Shown here piece by piece: positions 16,647 to 25,867 of a DNA stretch of 64,000 nt; positions within the stretch are counted from its first letter, which is position 1, and each line of letters begins with the position of its first letter. The notes under the pieces were generated by a model. The model ran no database searches, was not told where the DNA came from, and saw only the letters and a list, made by a program, of their open reading frames with translations. The position numbers and the translations under genes were made by a program. This DNA is from UBA11524 sp034104265 (GTDB taxonomy: Bacteria > Bacillota > Clostridia > Christensenellales > Aristaeellaceae). The stretch lies in contig JAXEEE010000140.1 in assembly GCA_034104265.1 (NCBI GenBank), forward strand, positions 1 through 64,000. Reading direction: 5' to 3'.

Positions 16647-18056
16647 ATGCCAGGGAAAACCATCACCGGGAGCAGCCATGACCGCAACAATCTGACGGAG
16701 GGCCCTCTTTTCTCCAGCGTTGTGCGGTTCACGCTGCCCTTCCTGCTGTCCAACCTGCTGCAGACGCTGTACGGCACGGTGGATACGCTGGTGATCGGCA
16801 ACTGCGGCTCGGCCTCCGGGGTGTCCGCGGTGGCGTGCGGGTCGCAGCTGCTGTCCATGTTCACCTTCCTGGCCATCGGCCTGTCCGCGGGCGGTACCGT
16901 GCTGGTGAGCCAGTGCATCGGCGCCCGGGATGACAGGCAGGCGGCCCGGATTGTGGGCAATCTGATCATCGACTTTGCGGCGATCAGCGTGGTGCTGACC
17001 GCCCTGGCATCGGTGTTCTCGCCGGTGTTCCTCACCTGGCTGAACGTACCGTCGGAGGCCATGGCCGAGGCCACGACCTACATGCGCATCTGCAGCCTGG
17101 GCATTCCGCTGATCATCGGCTACAACATTGTGTGCGCCCTGCTGCGCGCCATGGGGGACAGCAAAAGTCCGCTGATCTTTGTGGCGGTGGCCTGCGGCAT
17201 CAACATCCTGGGGGATGTGCTGCTGACGGGCGTGCTGGGCCTGGGCGTGATGGGCGTGGCCATCGCCACGGTGACGGCGCAGGGGCTGAGCTTTGTCTTC
17301 AGTCTGATCTTCATCATGCGCAGGGGCATGCCCTTTGCCTTTGGCAGGCAGGACATCCGCCTGGACGGCAGAACCACGGGGAACATCTTTAAAATCGGCA
17401 TCCCCATGGGCGTGCAGAGCGTGCTGATCAACATCAGCTTCATGTTCATCACGGCCATCATCAACGGCATGGGGCTTTCCGCCAGCGCCGCCATGGGCAT
17501 CGGCGACAAGATCGTGAGCTTCACCTTCATGCCGCAGTCGGCCTTCTCCGCCTCGGTGGCGGTGGTGGTGGCGCAGAATTACGGCGCAGGGAAAATGGAT
17601 CGCGCCTACAGGGCGGTGGGCTATGCCATCGGCGTCTGCATGGCCATCGAGGCGCTCTGCTGCCTGGTGTGCGTGCTGTTCCCCAGCTTTATGCCGTCCC
17701 TGTTCACCGATGACGCGGAGGTCATCGAGATGGCCGGGCTGTACATGAAGGCCTACAGCATTGACGGCATCCTCACGGCGATTGCCTTCAACCTGTCCGC
17801 GCTCCTCAACGGCTGCGGCAGGACAACCTTCAACATGGCCCAGAACCTGATCGCTACCTTCCTGGGCAGGATCCCGGCCACCTGGCTTTTCTCCAGGCTG
17901 GCGAATACGAATCTGTTCCTGATCGGCTGTGCCGCCCCGGCCAGCACGGTATTGAGCATCATCATGCTGGTGGTGTATCTGCGGCTGATCAGCAGGAAGA
18001 AACCCTTTGTGCGCGCGGCTGAACAGCCGGGGGCTTCGGGCCGGACAGCCCCGTGA
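16647..18056 (+). CDS. MATE-family multidrug efflux transporter
   Basis: A 469-residue membrane protein with about 12 helices in two homologous halves, the hallmark of MATE antiporters that export cationic drugs or metabolites using Na+ or H+. Family-typical segments include LTEGPLFSSVVRFTLPFLLS, a LLRAMGDSKSPL loop and GIPMGVQSVLINISFMFI in the second half. The start at 16647 has GGGGAGG upstream. It is monocistronic with its own promoter (16472-16500) and a leader hairpin, implying induction by a small molecule. The substrate cannot be told from sequence. Confidence 0.93.
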   Translation: MPGKTITGSSHDRNNLTEGPLFSSVVRFTLPFLLSNLLQTLYGTVDTLVIGNCGSASGVSAVACGSQLLSMFTFLAIGLSAGGTVLVSQCIGARDDRQAARIVGNLIIDFAAISVVLTALASVFSPVFLTWLNVPSEAMAEATTYMRICSLGIPLIIGYNIVCALLRAMGDSKSPLIFVAVACGINILGDVLLTGVLGLGVMGVAIATVTAQGLSFVFSLIFIMRRGMPFAFGRQDIRLDGRTTGNIFKIGIPMGVQSVLINISFMFITAIINGMGLSASAAMGIGDKIVSFTFMPQSAFSASVAVVVAQNYGAGKMDRAYRAVGYAIGVCMAIEALCCLVCVLFPSFMPSLFTDDAEVIEMAGLYMKAYSIDGILTAIAFNLSALLNGCGRTTFNMAQNLIATFLGRIPATWLFSRLANTNLFLIGCAAPASTVLSIIMLVVYLRLISRKKPFVRAAEQPGASGRTAP

Positions 18057-18204
18057 CGGGGCTTTCCCTCATGTCCAACGATATCGGTCAGCGAAGGAGC
18101 GGCGTCCCTGTGGCGCCGCTCCTTTTGACGTTCCCCCGGCGCGGACGGGGGAAGAGCATCACCTGCCTGGCGGCGTCCGGCAGACGCTGCGCCCTTGCCC
18201 CACG

Positions 18205-18231
18205 AAAAAAGCCCCACGTCTGCCGTGGGGC
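18205..18231 (-). terminator. Terminator of the minus-strand GH43/ABC operon
   Basis: A 7-bp stem (18211-18217 with 18225-18231) and, on the minus strand, six T (18205-18210). It lies 10 bases past the GH43 stop and ends the operon that begins near 25839. Confidence 0.8.
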
Positions 18232-18240
18232 CGGGATGCG

Positions 18241-19662
18241 TCAGTCCCGCATCAGGGTGAAGGCCGCAAACTGCAGATACCCCGTGCCGCTGAAGGTGAA
18301 GTACAGCGCGTGTACCCCGTCGGGGATGTCCACCTCCGCCACCGTGTCGCGCCATACGTTGGCATAGCGGATGGGCGCCGCGCCCACAACCTCGCCGTCC
18401 CAGGCCGTGCGGATTTCCAGCCGGCCCGTGGCGTAGCCCTTGGTGCGCACGCTGATGCGCTTCACGCCCTGGCAGTCGAAGTACTTGAACCCCGCCGTGG
18501 CCGTGTCGCGCATGTTGGCGATGTAGCCCAGGTTCTCGTCCCCGTCGCCGCCCAGCTGGGTGATCTTGGGGAAGCGGTCGTCCATCCAGCCCGACCAGGG
18601 GACATAGGTCATGTCCTCCGCGGTGAACAGGTTGCAGGCGATGTAGGTGGGGTACTCGCCCTCACCCCGCAGGGGAGCCAGCGAGCAGCAGGAGGTCATG
18701 GTGGCCTGAATCACGCTGCCGTCCTCCGCGAAGGAGAGCTTCTCGAAGCAGCCCTGACGGCTGTAATTGGTGCCGTTGGTGTGCCGGTGGTAGAAGATGA
18801 ACCAGTCATGCCCGATCTGCACCATGCTGCCGTGGTTGTTGGCGGTGTAGTAGGCGCACTTCTCCGCGGGCTTGTAGGTGTCGATGTGCAGGTCGCCGCC
18901 GCTGACCATCACGCCCCGGTAGACGAAGCCCTTCGTGGGCTCAGTGCTGGTGGCGTAGCACAGCTCGTGGTACTTCACCGAGGAATAGATGAAGTAGTAC
19001 AGCCCGTCCTTTTTGCGGATGGAGGGGGCCTCGAAGAACTCATGTCCCTCAAAGCCCGTACCCTCGCTGTTGATGCTGCTGGGGGCCACGAACACGGGGG
19101 CCTCCAGCACGGTGAGCATGTCGCTGTCCAGCACGGTGCACATAGCCCCGTGGCGGGTTTCGTCCCCCACCGCACAGAAGCCCGTGTACAGGTAGGTCCT
19201 GCCAGCCTCCGTGATGACCCCGGGGTCGAACTGGGGCTCGTCGCCCGCGCCTTCGCCCAGGAGCGTGCCGTCGGGGTAATGCACGTAGCCGTAGAATTCA
19301 TACTGCCCTGCGGGCTTGTCGCATACCGCCACCGACACCACGCCGCAGCTGCTCAGCACATAGTACAGGTAGTAGCGGCCATCGGGGCCCACGGTCACGT
19401 CCGGGGCGTACAGGTTGCCCTGCAGGTCGGCATTGCGGGGATCCTGATCCTTGCGGTAGATCACGCCCTCGTAGCGCCAGTCGCCCAGGTTGTCCACCGG
19501 GGCCGACCAGCCCACATAGTCGCCCATGCAGTACACATCGCCCTGGAAGAAATCGTGGGAGCCGTACACATACACCCTCTCGCCGAACACATAGGGCTCG
19601 CCGTCGGGCACATATTCCCAGGAGGGAAGGTAGGGGTTCACCGCCTGCTTCAGGTTGTCCAT
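18241..19662 (-). CDS. GH43 glycosidase with C-terminal carbohydrate-binding domain
   Basis: A 473-residue GH43 five-bladed propeller enzyme followed by a beta-sandwich that resembles a CBM6-type module. The opening PDGEPYVFGERVYVYGSHD is typical of GH43 beta-xylosidase/alpha-L-arabinofuranosidase relatives; the pKa-modulator and acid regions probably lie near YAPDVTVGPDGRYYLYY and EGHEFFEAPSI. There is no signal peptide, so it acts on imported oligosaccharides. It is the last gene of the operon with the binding protein, permeases, kinase and response regulator. ATG 19662 has AAGGAGG a few bases upstream. The link cleaved (arabinose or xylose) is not decided by sequence. Confidence 0.88.
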   Translation of the reverse strand: MDNLKQAVNPYLPSWEYVPDGEPYVFGERVYVYGSHDFFQGDVYCMGDYVGWSAPVDNLGDWRYEGVIYRKDQDPRNADLQGNLYAPDVTVGPDGRYYLYYVLSSCGVVSVAVCDKPAGQYEFYGYVHYPDGTLLGEGAGDEPQFDPGVITEAGRTYLYTGFCAVGDETRHGAMCTVLDSDMLTVLEAPVFVAPSSINSEGTGFEGHEFFEAPSIRKKDGLYYFIYSSVKYHELCYATSTEPTKGFVYRGVMVSGGDLHIDTYKPAEKCAYYTANNHGSMVQIGHDWFIFYHRHTNGTNYSRQGCFEKLSFAEDGSVIQATMTSCCSLAPLRGEGEYPTYIACNLFTAEDMTYVPWSGWMDDRFPKITQLGGDGDENLGYIANMRDTATAGFKYFDCQGVKRISVRTKGYATGRLEIRTAWDGEVVGAAPIRYANVWRDTVAEVDIPDGVHALYFTFSGTGYLQFAAFTLMRD

Positions 19663-19690
19663 GGGGCTTTCCTCCTTGTGACGGGCCGCG

Positions 19691-20437
19691 TCAGGACGGC
19701 CAGCCCTTTCTGTTGCGGTAGGTCTTTGGGGTCATGTGCATTTCCTTGTTGAACCAGCGGCAGAAGTAATTGGTAGAGGTGAAGCCCGTCCGCAGGGCGA
19801 CCTCCTGCAGGGGCAGGCGGCTGCCGGAGAGCAGCGCCTTGGCCCGCTCCAGCCGTACGGTGGCGATGTACTCGCCCACGGTGGTGCCGGTGGCCTCTTT
19901 GAAGGCCCGGGCCAGGTAGACCGGGTGGAAGTGCATGGTTTCGGCCAGCTGCTGCAGGGAAAGATCCTGGGCGATGTGGGCCTCGATGTAGCCCATCAGT
20001 TCCGGGATCCAGGGCATGCCGGCGCTCTCCTGGGGTGCGGGCGGATCCTCGGCGGGGGAAGCGTCGGGTTCGTCCCCCAGGGCGCGGTTCACCGTCCGGA
20101 GGATCATGTCGTCGCCCTCGCCCTTGAGGACATAGGCGAAGGCCCGCTGATCCAGGGCCTGCCGGGCGTACTCGAACTCGGAGTACCCTGTCAGGTAGAT
20201 AACGCGGCAGTCCGGCTGCAGGGCCGTCACCCGGCTGTGCAGCTGGAGTCCGGAGCAATCCGGCATGTTGATGTCGGTCATCAGCACGTCAACGGGCTGG
20301 GCCTGCATGATGCCCAGCGCCTCGGCCCCCGAGTAGCACACCTGCACCCGGGCCCGGCCGGCCGTCGCCCGGGCGAGCATCTCCTGCAGGGTGTCGGCAA
20401 TCAGGATCTCATCATCCACGATCAGGATCTGCTTCAA
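19691..20437 (-). CDS. Response regulator with AraC-type output domain (YesN-like)
   Basis: A receiver domain opens with KQILIVDDEILIADTLQEML and carries the phospho-acceptor Asp in VDVLMTDINMPDCSG. The conserved Lys lies in AYVLKGEGDD. A C-terminal AraC double helix-turn-helix includes LSLQQLAETMHFHPVYLARAF and EVALRTGFTSTNYFCRWF. A TTG start at 20437 fits the GGGAGG site 7 bases upstream, and the gene then overlaps the kinase gene by 26 bases, so the pair is translationally coupled. It should be phosphorylated by the kinase at 20412-22118 and activate its own operon, as YesMN-type systems do. The linker after the receiver is Pro/Glu-rich. Confidence 0.92.
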   Translation of the reverse strand: MKQILIVDDEILIADTLQEMLARATAGRARVQVCYSGAEALGIMQAQPVDVLMTDINMPDCSGLQLHSRVTALQPDCRVIYLTGYSEFEYARQALDQRAFAYVLKGEGDDMILRTVNRALGDEPDASPAEDPPAPQESAGMPWIPELMGYIEAHIAQDLSLQQLAETMHFHPVYLARAFKEATGTTVGEYIATVRLERAKALLSGSRLPLQEVALRTGFTSTNYFCRWFNKEMHMTPKTYRNRKGWPS

Positions 20438-22118
20438 ATGCTCGCCTCCCCTTCTCAAAGGTCAGGATGGCCGTCAGGCTGTTGTCCACGCTCTTCAGCT
20501 GAAGGGCGCCTTCATGGCCGTAGTACAGCTGCAGCCTGCGGTACAGGTTGCGCAGCGCGTTGGAGTCCGGGGCGGAGGGCTCGCGGATGCTGTCCCACAG
20601 GGCCTGCACCGCTTCTTCGCCCATGCGGCCGCTGTTGTCGGACACAATCACCTGAAACGCCCTGTCCGTGCAGCGGTAGCGCATGGACACCACCCCGCCC
20701 GAGACGATGTCCTTCACGCCGTGGAGGAAGGCGTTCTCCACAATCGGCTGGATGATCAGCGAGGGGATCTGCTCGTGGGCGATTTCCTCCGGCAGGGGCT
20801 GGACGTCAATGGCGATCCGCGGGGCAAAGCGGATGCGCTGGATCTCCATATAATTCACCACATGGTCGACCTCATCCTTCAGCGTGACGATCTGCTGGGG
20901 CATTTTGGTGATGTAGCGGTAATACTTGCTCAGGTTCAGGCTCAGGGCGGCGATGGTGGCATTGCCGTCTGCCTGGGCCATGCGGTACACCAGATACAGC
21001 GAGTTGAACAGGAAGTGCGGGTCGATCTGCAGCTGCAGCTGCTTCAACTCCGCCTGCTGCGCGCGGATCTGCGCTTCATAGACCCGGGCGGTCAGCTCCT
21101 CGATATGCTCGATCATGTGGTTGAACTCGGCGTAGATATCGTCAAAGTTGGAGCTGCCGCGGGGGCTGAGCCGGTGCTGACCCGTGGCGGTGGTGGCGAT
21201 GATGGTGTCCAGCATTTCGTCCACGGGGCGGAGGATGCAGCGGCGGTAATAGACCAGATACACCACCAGCAGGCCCAGCGCCACCAGCGTCAGCAGCCAG
21301 AGCGACAGCCGGTAGTTGACGAAGGGCTGCAGCTGGCGGTCGATCTGCCGGTAGAAAACCAGGGTCATGCCCAGGGTGTCCACGGGGGCCTGGGCGCGGA
21401 GTCTGTCCGGATCCGTGTCGCCGGCAGCCTCCGCTTCCATAATGCGGAGCCCCTCCGCCGTACCGGTGAGCGGCGTGCCGTCCTCCCGCAGGAGCAGCAC
21501 GGCGTCCGTGCGGCTGGCGGCGATGTCGCCAAGGCGGGTGTACAGGCGGTCGGTGGAGATCTCCAGGGCCACCAGCATCAGCGGCTGATACCGCTCGATC
21601 CTGAGCACGGTCAGCCACAGGGAGCCGTTCCACTCCACCACGCCGGGCGTACCCGTGGAGGACAGGCGGAACAGGTCGTTCCATTCCTCCGGGTCCAGCG
21701 TCTCGATGGAGTCCATTCCCGCGGTGATGCACTTGCCGCGCATGGGCAGAATGATCATCAGGTTGTCCGCAATGGGGGAGAACCGCCTGACCTCGTACCC
21801 CTTGCCGAAGAGATCCTTGACCAGCACCATACGCTGGTAGTCGCTCAGGGAGTCGTAGAGCAGGACGTACTTCATCAGGGACTTGTCGTTGCATACCTCC
21901 CGGCAGAAGAAGCTCAGTGTCTCCAGGTCGCGCTGCAGCTCCCCGGCCATGTAGGCTGCGTCCGCGTCGGCCTGCCGGACAAGCTGCGTGTAGAAATTCC
22001 GCACGCCCCGGGCATTGATCTCCATGCCGATGCCGTAAAACAGCAGCACCGCCGCCACGGTGATCACCAGCAGCCGGACAAAGACCCGCTTGCGCAGGGA
22101 GGTGCGCTTCTTGCTCAT
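20412..22118 (-). CDS. Sensor histidine kinase, LytS/YesM family
   Basis: A 568-residue membrane kinase. TM1 is LLVITVAAVLLFYGIGM, followed by a roughly 230-residue extracellular sensor region. TM2 is LSLWLLTLVALGLLVVYLVY, then a HAMP-like linker and the His_kinase domain with phospho-acceptor His in LQIDPHFLFNSLY. The ATPase region holds the N-box PIVENAFLHG; the G-box is weak (DNSGRMGEE). ATG 22118 is preceded by GAAAGGAG. It partners the overlapping response regulator and senses the oligosaccharide or its binding protein outside the cell, which is inference from the operon. Confidence 0.93.
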   Translation of the reverse strand: MSKKRTSLRKRVFVRLLVITVAAVLLFYGIGMEINARGVRNFYTQLVRQADADAAYMAGELQRDLETLSFFCREVCNDKSLMKYVLLYDSLSDYQRMVLVKDLFGKGYEVRRFSPIADNLMIILPMRGKCITAGMDSIETLDPEEWNDLFRLSSTGTPGVVEWNGSLWLTVLRIERYQPLMLVALEISTDRLYTRLGDIAASRTDAVLLLREDGTPLTGTAEGLRIMEAEAAGDTDPDRLRAQAPVDTLGMTLVFYRQIDRQLQPFVNYRLSLWLLTLVALGLLVVYLVYYRRCILRPVDEMLDTIIATTATGQHRLSPRGSSNFDDIYAEFNHMIEHIEELTARVYEAQIRAQQAELKQLQLQIDPHFLFNSLYLVYRMAQADGNATIAALSLNLSKYYRYITKMPQQIVTLKDEVDHVVNYMEIQRIRFAPRIAIDVQPLPEEIAHEQIPSLIIQPIVENAFLHGVKDIVSGGVVSMRYRCTDRAFQVIVSDNSGRMGEEAVQALWDSIREPSAPDSNALRNLYRRLQLYYGHEGALQLKSVDNSLTAILTFEKGRRAFEADPDRG

Positions 22119-22233
22119 GGGGACCGACTCCTTTCGGGATGGCAGGGTCGCCCAAAGGGGCAATGAATATGGAAAATCTCCGCGGCACACCCGGGGGAAT
22201 GCCGCGGAGGAGAATCGGCCCGGGAAGGGCGCG

Positions 22234-23118
22234 TCAGCCCTTTACCGAGCCCAGCACCATACCCTTGACAAAGTAGCGCTGCAGGAAGGGATACAGCGCC
22301 AGCATCGGCACGGAGGCCACGAAGATCATCGCGCACTTGACCGTCTTGTCCGACACCAGGGCCAGGGCCTCCCAGTCGCCTGCACCCATCTGGGTCAGCT
22401 TCTGGTCGATGACGATGGTGCGCAGGTAGCTCTGCAGGGGATACTGGTTGGGATCCGCCATGTAGATGATGCCGTTGAACCACTCGTTCCAGTGGTACAC
22501 GGTGGAATACAGGGCGATGGTCGCCAGCGCCGCCGTGGAGGTGGGCACGAAGATCTGCCACAGGATGCGCCACTGGCTGGCGCCGTCCATGATGGCGGCC
22601 TCCTCCAGCTCCCGGGGGGTTTGGCGGAAGAAGTTCAGCAGCAGGATGATGTTGTACACCGGCACCGCCCCCGGGATCACCAGCGACCAGAAGGTGTTCT
22701 TCAGCCCCGTCATGTTCACCACCATGTACAGGGGGATCAGCCCGCCGGAGATCAGCATTGTCAGGAAGAAGTACCAGGCGTACAGCGTGCGGTGGCGGAA
22801 CTGGTCCTTCTCCTTGCTCAGCGGATAGGCGCTGATGATGCAGAAGAACATGTTGATGCCAACGCCCACCACCACCCGCTTGATGGAGACCAGCATCGCC
22901 GTCCAGAAGGGCGCGCGGGTCAGCACATACTTGTAGCTCTCCAAGGTGAAGCCCACGGGCCAGAGTATGACCAGTCCGCCGCCGGCGGAGGACTTGTCCG
23001 ACAGGGAGATGGCGAACACATGGATCAGCGGGATCAGGCAGGACGCCGCCAGAAGACCGAGGATCAGATGGTTCAGCACCACAAACAGCCGGGAGCCGAA
23101 TTTCCTGGACTCTACCAT
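22234..23118 (-). CDS. Sugar ABC transporter permease (YtcP-like, CUT1)
   Basis: A 294-residue permease with six helices, the EAA loop RELEEAAIMDGASQWRILWQ and the standard YFVKGMVLGSVKG tail. ATG 23118 is chosen for the GAGGAGGGG site; the open frame begins 13 codons earlier. It is the second permease of the operon whose binding protein is at 24152-25777 and lies 16 bases after the first permease gene. About 115 bases separate it from the kinase gene, within which I see no terminator. Confidence 0.94.
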   Translation of the reverse strand: MVESRKFGSRLFVVLNHLILGLLAASCLIPLIHVFAISLSDKSSAGGGLVILWPVGFTLESYKYVLTRAPFWTAMLVSIKRVVVGVGINMFFCIISAYPLSKEKDQFRHRTLYAWYFFLTMLISGGLIPLYMVVNMTGLKNTFWSLVIPGAVPVYNIILLLNFFRQTPRELEEAAIMDGASQWRILWQIFVPTSTAALATIALYSTVYHWNEWFNGIIYMADPNQYPLQSYLRTIVIDQKLTQMGAGDWEALALVSDKTVKCAMIFVASVPMLALYPFLQRYFVKGMVLGSVKG

Positions 23119-23134
23119 GGTTGTTCCCCCCTCC

Positions 23135-24067
23135 TCAGAAGATTCTGTAGTCAGCAAACTTGTACGCGCAGAAGTAGCTGACCGAGATAAAGAATGTGGA
23201 CACCACCGACTTGAACATGCCCATGGCCGTGGACTGGCCGAACTGCTGCTGGATCAGGCCCAGGCGGTAGATGAAGGTGTCGATGATATCGCCGGTGGAG
23301 TAGACCTGCTTGGAGTACAGGTTGTATACCTGATCGAAGCCGGCGTTCAGCACGTTGCCCAGGCTCAGCACCATCATCAGCACGATGATCATGCGCATGT
23401 TGGGCAGCGTTACATGCACCATGCGCTGGAAGCGGTTCGCGCCGTCGATGGTGGCAGCCTCATACTGGGTGGGGTCAATGTTGGTGATGGCCGCCAGGTA
23501 GACAATGGTGCCGAAGCCGAATTCCTTCCACACATCGGTGAAGATCAGCGTGAAGCGGAACCAGCTGTTGTCGCCCAGGAAGAAAATGGGCTGGATGCCG
23601 AACAGGCCCAGGAAGCGGTTGAGCAGGCCGCCGCTGGGGGAGAGAATGTCGATGAGAATGCCGCCCAGGATGATCCAGCTGAGGAAGTGGGGCAGGTAGA
23701 TCATCGTCTGGACAGTGCGGCGGAAGGCGGCGCTACGGATCTCGTTGAGCAGGATGGACACCGTCACGGGGATCAGCAGGTGCAGCACGATCTTCCATGC
23801 CGAGATGATGACCGTATTGCGCAGGGCGGGCAGCGCCTGGGGATTCTTCAGCAGCAGCTCGAAGTTGCCCAGGCCGACCCATTTCTGGTCGCCGAAAAGC
23901 CCCTTGGCCGGGATGAATTTCTGGAAGGCGATCACCAGGCCGCCCATGGGCAGGTACATGTAGATGAACACAAGGATCACCGGCACCAGAAGCATCAGAT
24001 GGAAGGGCAGCTCCTTGCGGAAGCGACCGCACTTGCGTGAGGGATTCAACTGTACCTGCTTATCCAT
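23135..24067 (-). CDS. Sugar ABC transporter permease (LplB-like, CUT1)
   Basis: A 310-residue permease. Helix 1 is LMLLVPVILVFIYMYLPMGG and the EAA loop is TQYEAATIDGANRFQRMVHV. The C-terminal KFADYRIF ending is typical of LplB relatives. Two ATGs lie close together; the second (24067) has GGGAG at 9-base spacing whereas the first abuts it, so 24067 is preferred. It forms the membrane channel with the next gene product. Confidence 0.94.
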   Translation of the reverse strand: MDKQVQLNPSRKCGRFRKELPFHLMLLVPVILVFIYMYLPMGGLVIAFQKFIPAKGLFGDQKWVGLGNFELLLKNPQALPALRNTVIISAWKIVLHLLIPVTVSILLNEIRSAAFRRTVQTMIYLPHFLSWIILGGILIDILSPSGGLLNRFLGLFGIQPIFFLGDNSWFRFTLIFTDVWKEFGFGTIVYLAAITNIDPTQYEAATIDGANRFQRMVHVTLPNMRMIIVLMMVLSLGNVLNAGFDQVYNLYSKQVYSTGDIIDTFIYRLGLIQQQFGQSTAMGMFKSVVSTFFISVSYFCAYKFADYRIF

Positions 24068-24097
24068 GGCATGCATCTCCCTGACAATGATTTGAAA

Positions 24098-24127
24098 GCG
24101 GGGGCCGGTGCTGCCACCAGCCCCCGC
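24098..24127 (-). other. Intercistronic stem-loop after the binding-protein gene
   Basis: A 13-bp stem with one mismatch (24098-24110 with 24115-24127) and a 4-base loop, without a T-run, between the binding-protein stop and the permease start. It is the counterpart of the stem-loops at 3777-3808 and 39219-39265. Confidence 0.6.
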
Positions 24128-24151
24128 GGAGCGTATGCTATCCCGCTGTGC

Positions 24152-25777
24152 TTATTTGACGGAAGCGTACCACTCGTTGACCTCGGCGGTGATCTGCTCG
24201 CCGCCCATGGCCATCCAGTTCTCCACGAAGGTGTCGTAGGAGTCCACGGGCTCCTCGCCCAGGATGATCTTCACGAAGGCTTCGTCGCGCAGGTCATCCA
24301 GGGTGGACATCATGTAGGTCATGGTTTCGGTGGCCGCGCCGACGAACATCTGATCCTGGGTCAGGTTGTTCTCCTTGTAGTAGTTCAGCACGCCGTAGGC
24401 GCCGCCGGAGCCGTAAATGCGCTCCCAGCCCCACAGGGCGAAGCCCGCTTCCGTGCCGGACTCGAAGGCCTGCAGCTTCTGCAGGATGGAGTAGCCCTCG
24501 CCGGTCACGCCGGACATGTCGCCGGACTGACGGCCGGCCTCCAGGTCGAGGAAGGCGTTCAGGTTCTTGTCAGGCTTGGTGGGGGTCACGGGAGACAGCT
24601 TCCAGATGGACTCGGAGTCCAGGGGCGCGTAGTACACGCCGTTCTCGTTCTCGGGGCCCCAGCACTTGTCGATGAACAGGTTGTACATCTTGACAACTGC
24701 TTCGGGATGCTCCACGTCCTTGCGGACCACGGTCCAGGAGGTGGTGCCCACGTCGGTCATGGCCTTGGCCTTGTGGTCGGTGGCGGTGGGGATGGGGAAG
24801 GCCTGCCACTGGCAGCCCTCATCCTTGCCCAGGTTCCAGCTGTCCTGCAGGGGGTAGATGGAGTTCCACTGGGCGCCGAAGGCGATGCCGCACTTGCCCG
24901 CCGTGGTGGCCTCGGCCACCTTGCCGCCGGTCTTGACGCCGAATTCGGGGTCGATCAGGCCGTCCACATACATCTGATGCAGGGCCGCCAGGGCGTCCTT
25001 GGTGCCGGGCAGGGTCGCGCCGTAGACCAGCTCGCCGCTGTCGTTCTCCACCCAGATGTTGGGGTAGGAATCGAAGGCGTTGAACAGGCCCTTCATGGTG
25101 AACATCTGGCTCCAGAAGTCCTTCTGGATCGCGATGCCGATGGTGTCATCCACGCCGTTACCGTCAAAGTCGGCGGCGCAGAAGGCCTTGGCCACAGTCA
25201 CCAGCTCGTCCCAGGTGGTGGGAACCTCCAGGTTCAGCTTCTCCAGCCAGTCGGTGCGGATCCACATCAGGTCGGCGATCATCAGCGTCTCGCCCACCAC
25301 GGGCAGGGCGTACAGGTGGCCGTCGAAGGTCACGGCGTCGAAGGGGGAGGTGCCGGTCTCCAGCATGACGCTCTTGGTCTGCTCGGTGGCGTACTCCTCG
25401 TAGATGTCCTCCAGGGGCATGATCAGCCCGGCCTCGTACAGCTGCTTGACCTGCAGGGCGGTCACGTTCACAAACTCGGGAATGTCGCCGATGGCCAGCT
25501 CGGCGGCGATCTTGGTATCGTACTCCTCGCCGCCCTTGACGATCCAGTCATACTCGACGATGATGTTCAGCTCATCCCGGTACAGGTCGCACCAGAGGTT
25601 GTCGGTCATGGTCTTGTCGGGATGCTGGGAGAAGTAGTTGGCGTCGAGGGTGTCGTCCGTGCTGCGGACGAAATGCACCGTCACGGGCTCGTCGTACTTC
25701 TGCTCATTGGCGAAGGCGCAGCTGCAAAGCATGCACAGCGCCAGTGCCAGCGCCAAAACGGAAGACAGCTTTCTCAT
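24152..25777 (-). CDS. Sugar ABC transporter, lipoprotein solute-binding protein
   Basis: A 541-residue CUT1 binding protein. The signal sequence MRKLSSVLALALALCMLCSC ends in a lipobox (LCSC), so the mature protein is probably lipid-anchored at Cys20. The body shows the usual pattern of large binding proteins (IAAELAIGDIPEFVNVTALQ, an aromatic-rich mid region, a C-terminal helical tail). ATG 25777 is preceded by AGGAGG. First gene of the operon reading to GH43, with a promoter at 25839-25867. The ligand is probably an arabinose- or xylose-containing oligosaccharide, judged only from the GH43. Confidence 0.94.
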   Translation of the reverse strand: MRKLSSVLALALALCMLCSCAFANEQKYDEPVTVHFVRSTDDTLDANYFSQHPDKTMTDNLWCDLYRDELNIIVEYDWIVKGGEEYDTKIAAELAIGDIPEFVNVTALQVKQLYEAGLIMPLEDIYEEYATEQTKSVMLETGTSPFDAVTFDGHLYALPVVGETLMIADLMWIRTDWLEKLNLEVPTTWDELVTVAKAFCAADFDGNGVDDTIGIAIQKDFWSQMFTMKGLFNAFDSYPNIWVENDSGELVYGATLPGTKDALAALHQMYVDGLIDPEFGVKTGGKVAEATTAGKCGIAFGAQWNSIYPLQDSWNLGKDEGCQWQAFPIPTATDHKAKAMTDVGTTSWTVVRKDVEHPEAVVKMYNLFIDKCWGPENENGVYYAPLDSESIWKLSPVTPTKPDKNLNAFLDLEAGRQSGDMSGVTGEGYSILQKLQAFESGTEAGFALWGWERIYGSGGAYGVLNYYKENNLTQDQMFVGAATETMTYMMSTLDDLRDEAFVKIILGEEPVDSYDTFVENWMAMGGEQITAEVNEWYASVK

Positions 25778-25838
25778 GGGGTGAATACCTCCTGTTCTGT
25801 TGTCCGGCCATGGAACGGGGCCGGGTTTCTTGTCTTTT

Positions 25839-25867
25839 ATTATGCATAATCCTACCAGATAGTGCAA
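25839..25867 (-). promoter_or_regulatory. Promoter of the ABC/two-component/GH43 operon
   Basis: On the minus strand TTGCAC (25862-25867), a 17-base spacer and CATAAT (25839-25844). It lies about 60 bases upstream of the binding-protein start codon. Confidence 0.65.
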
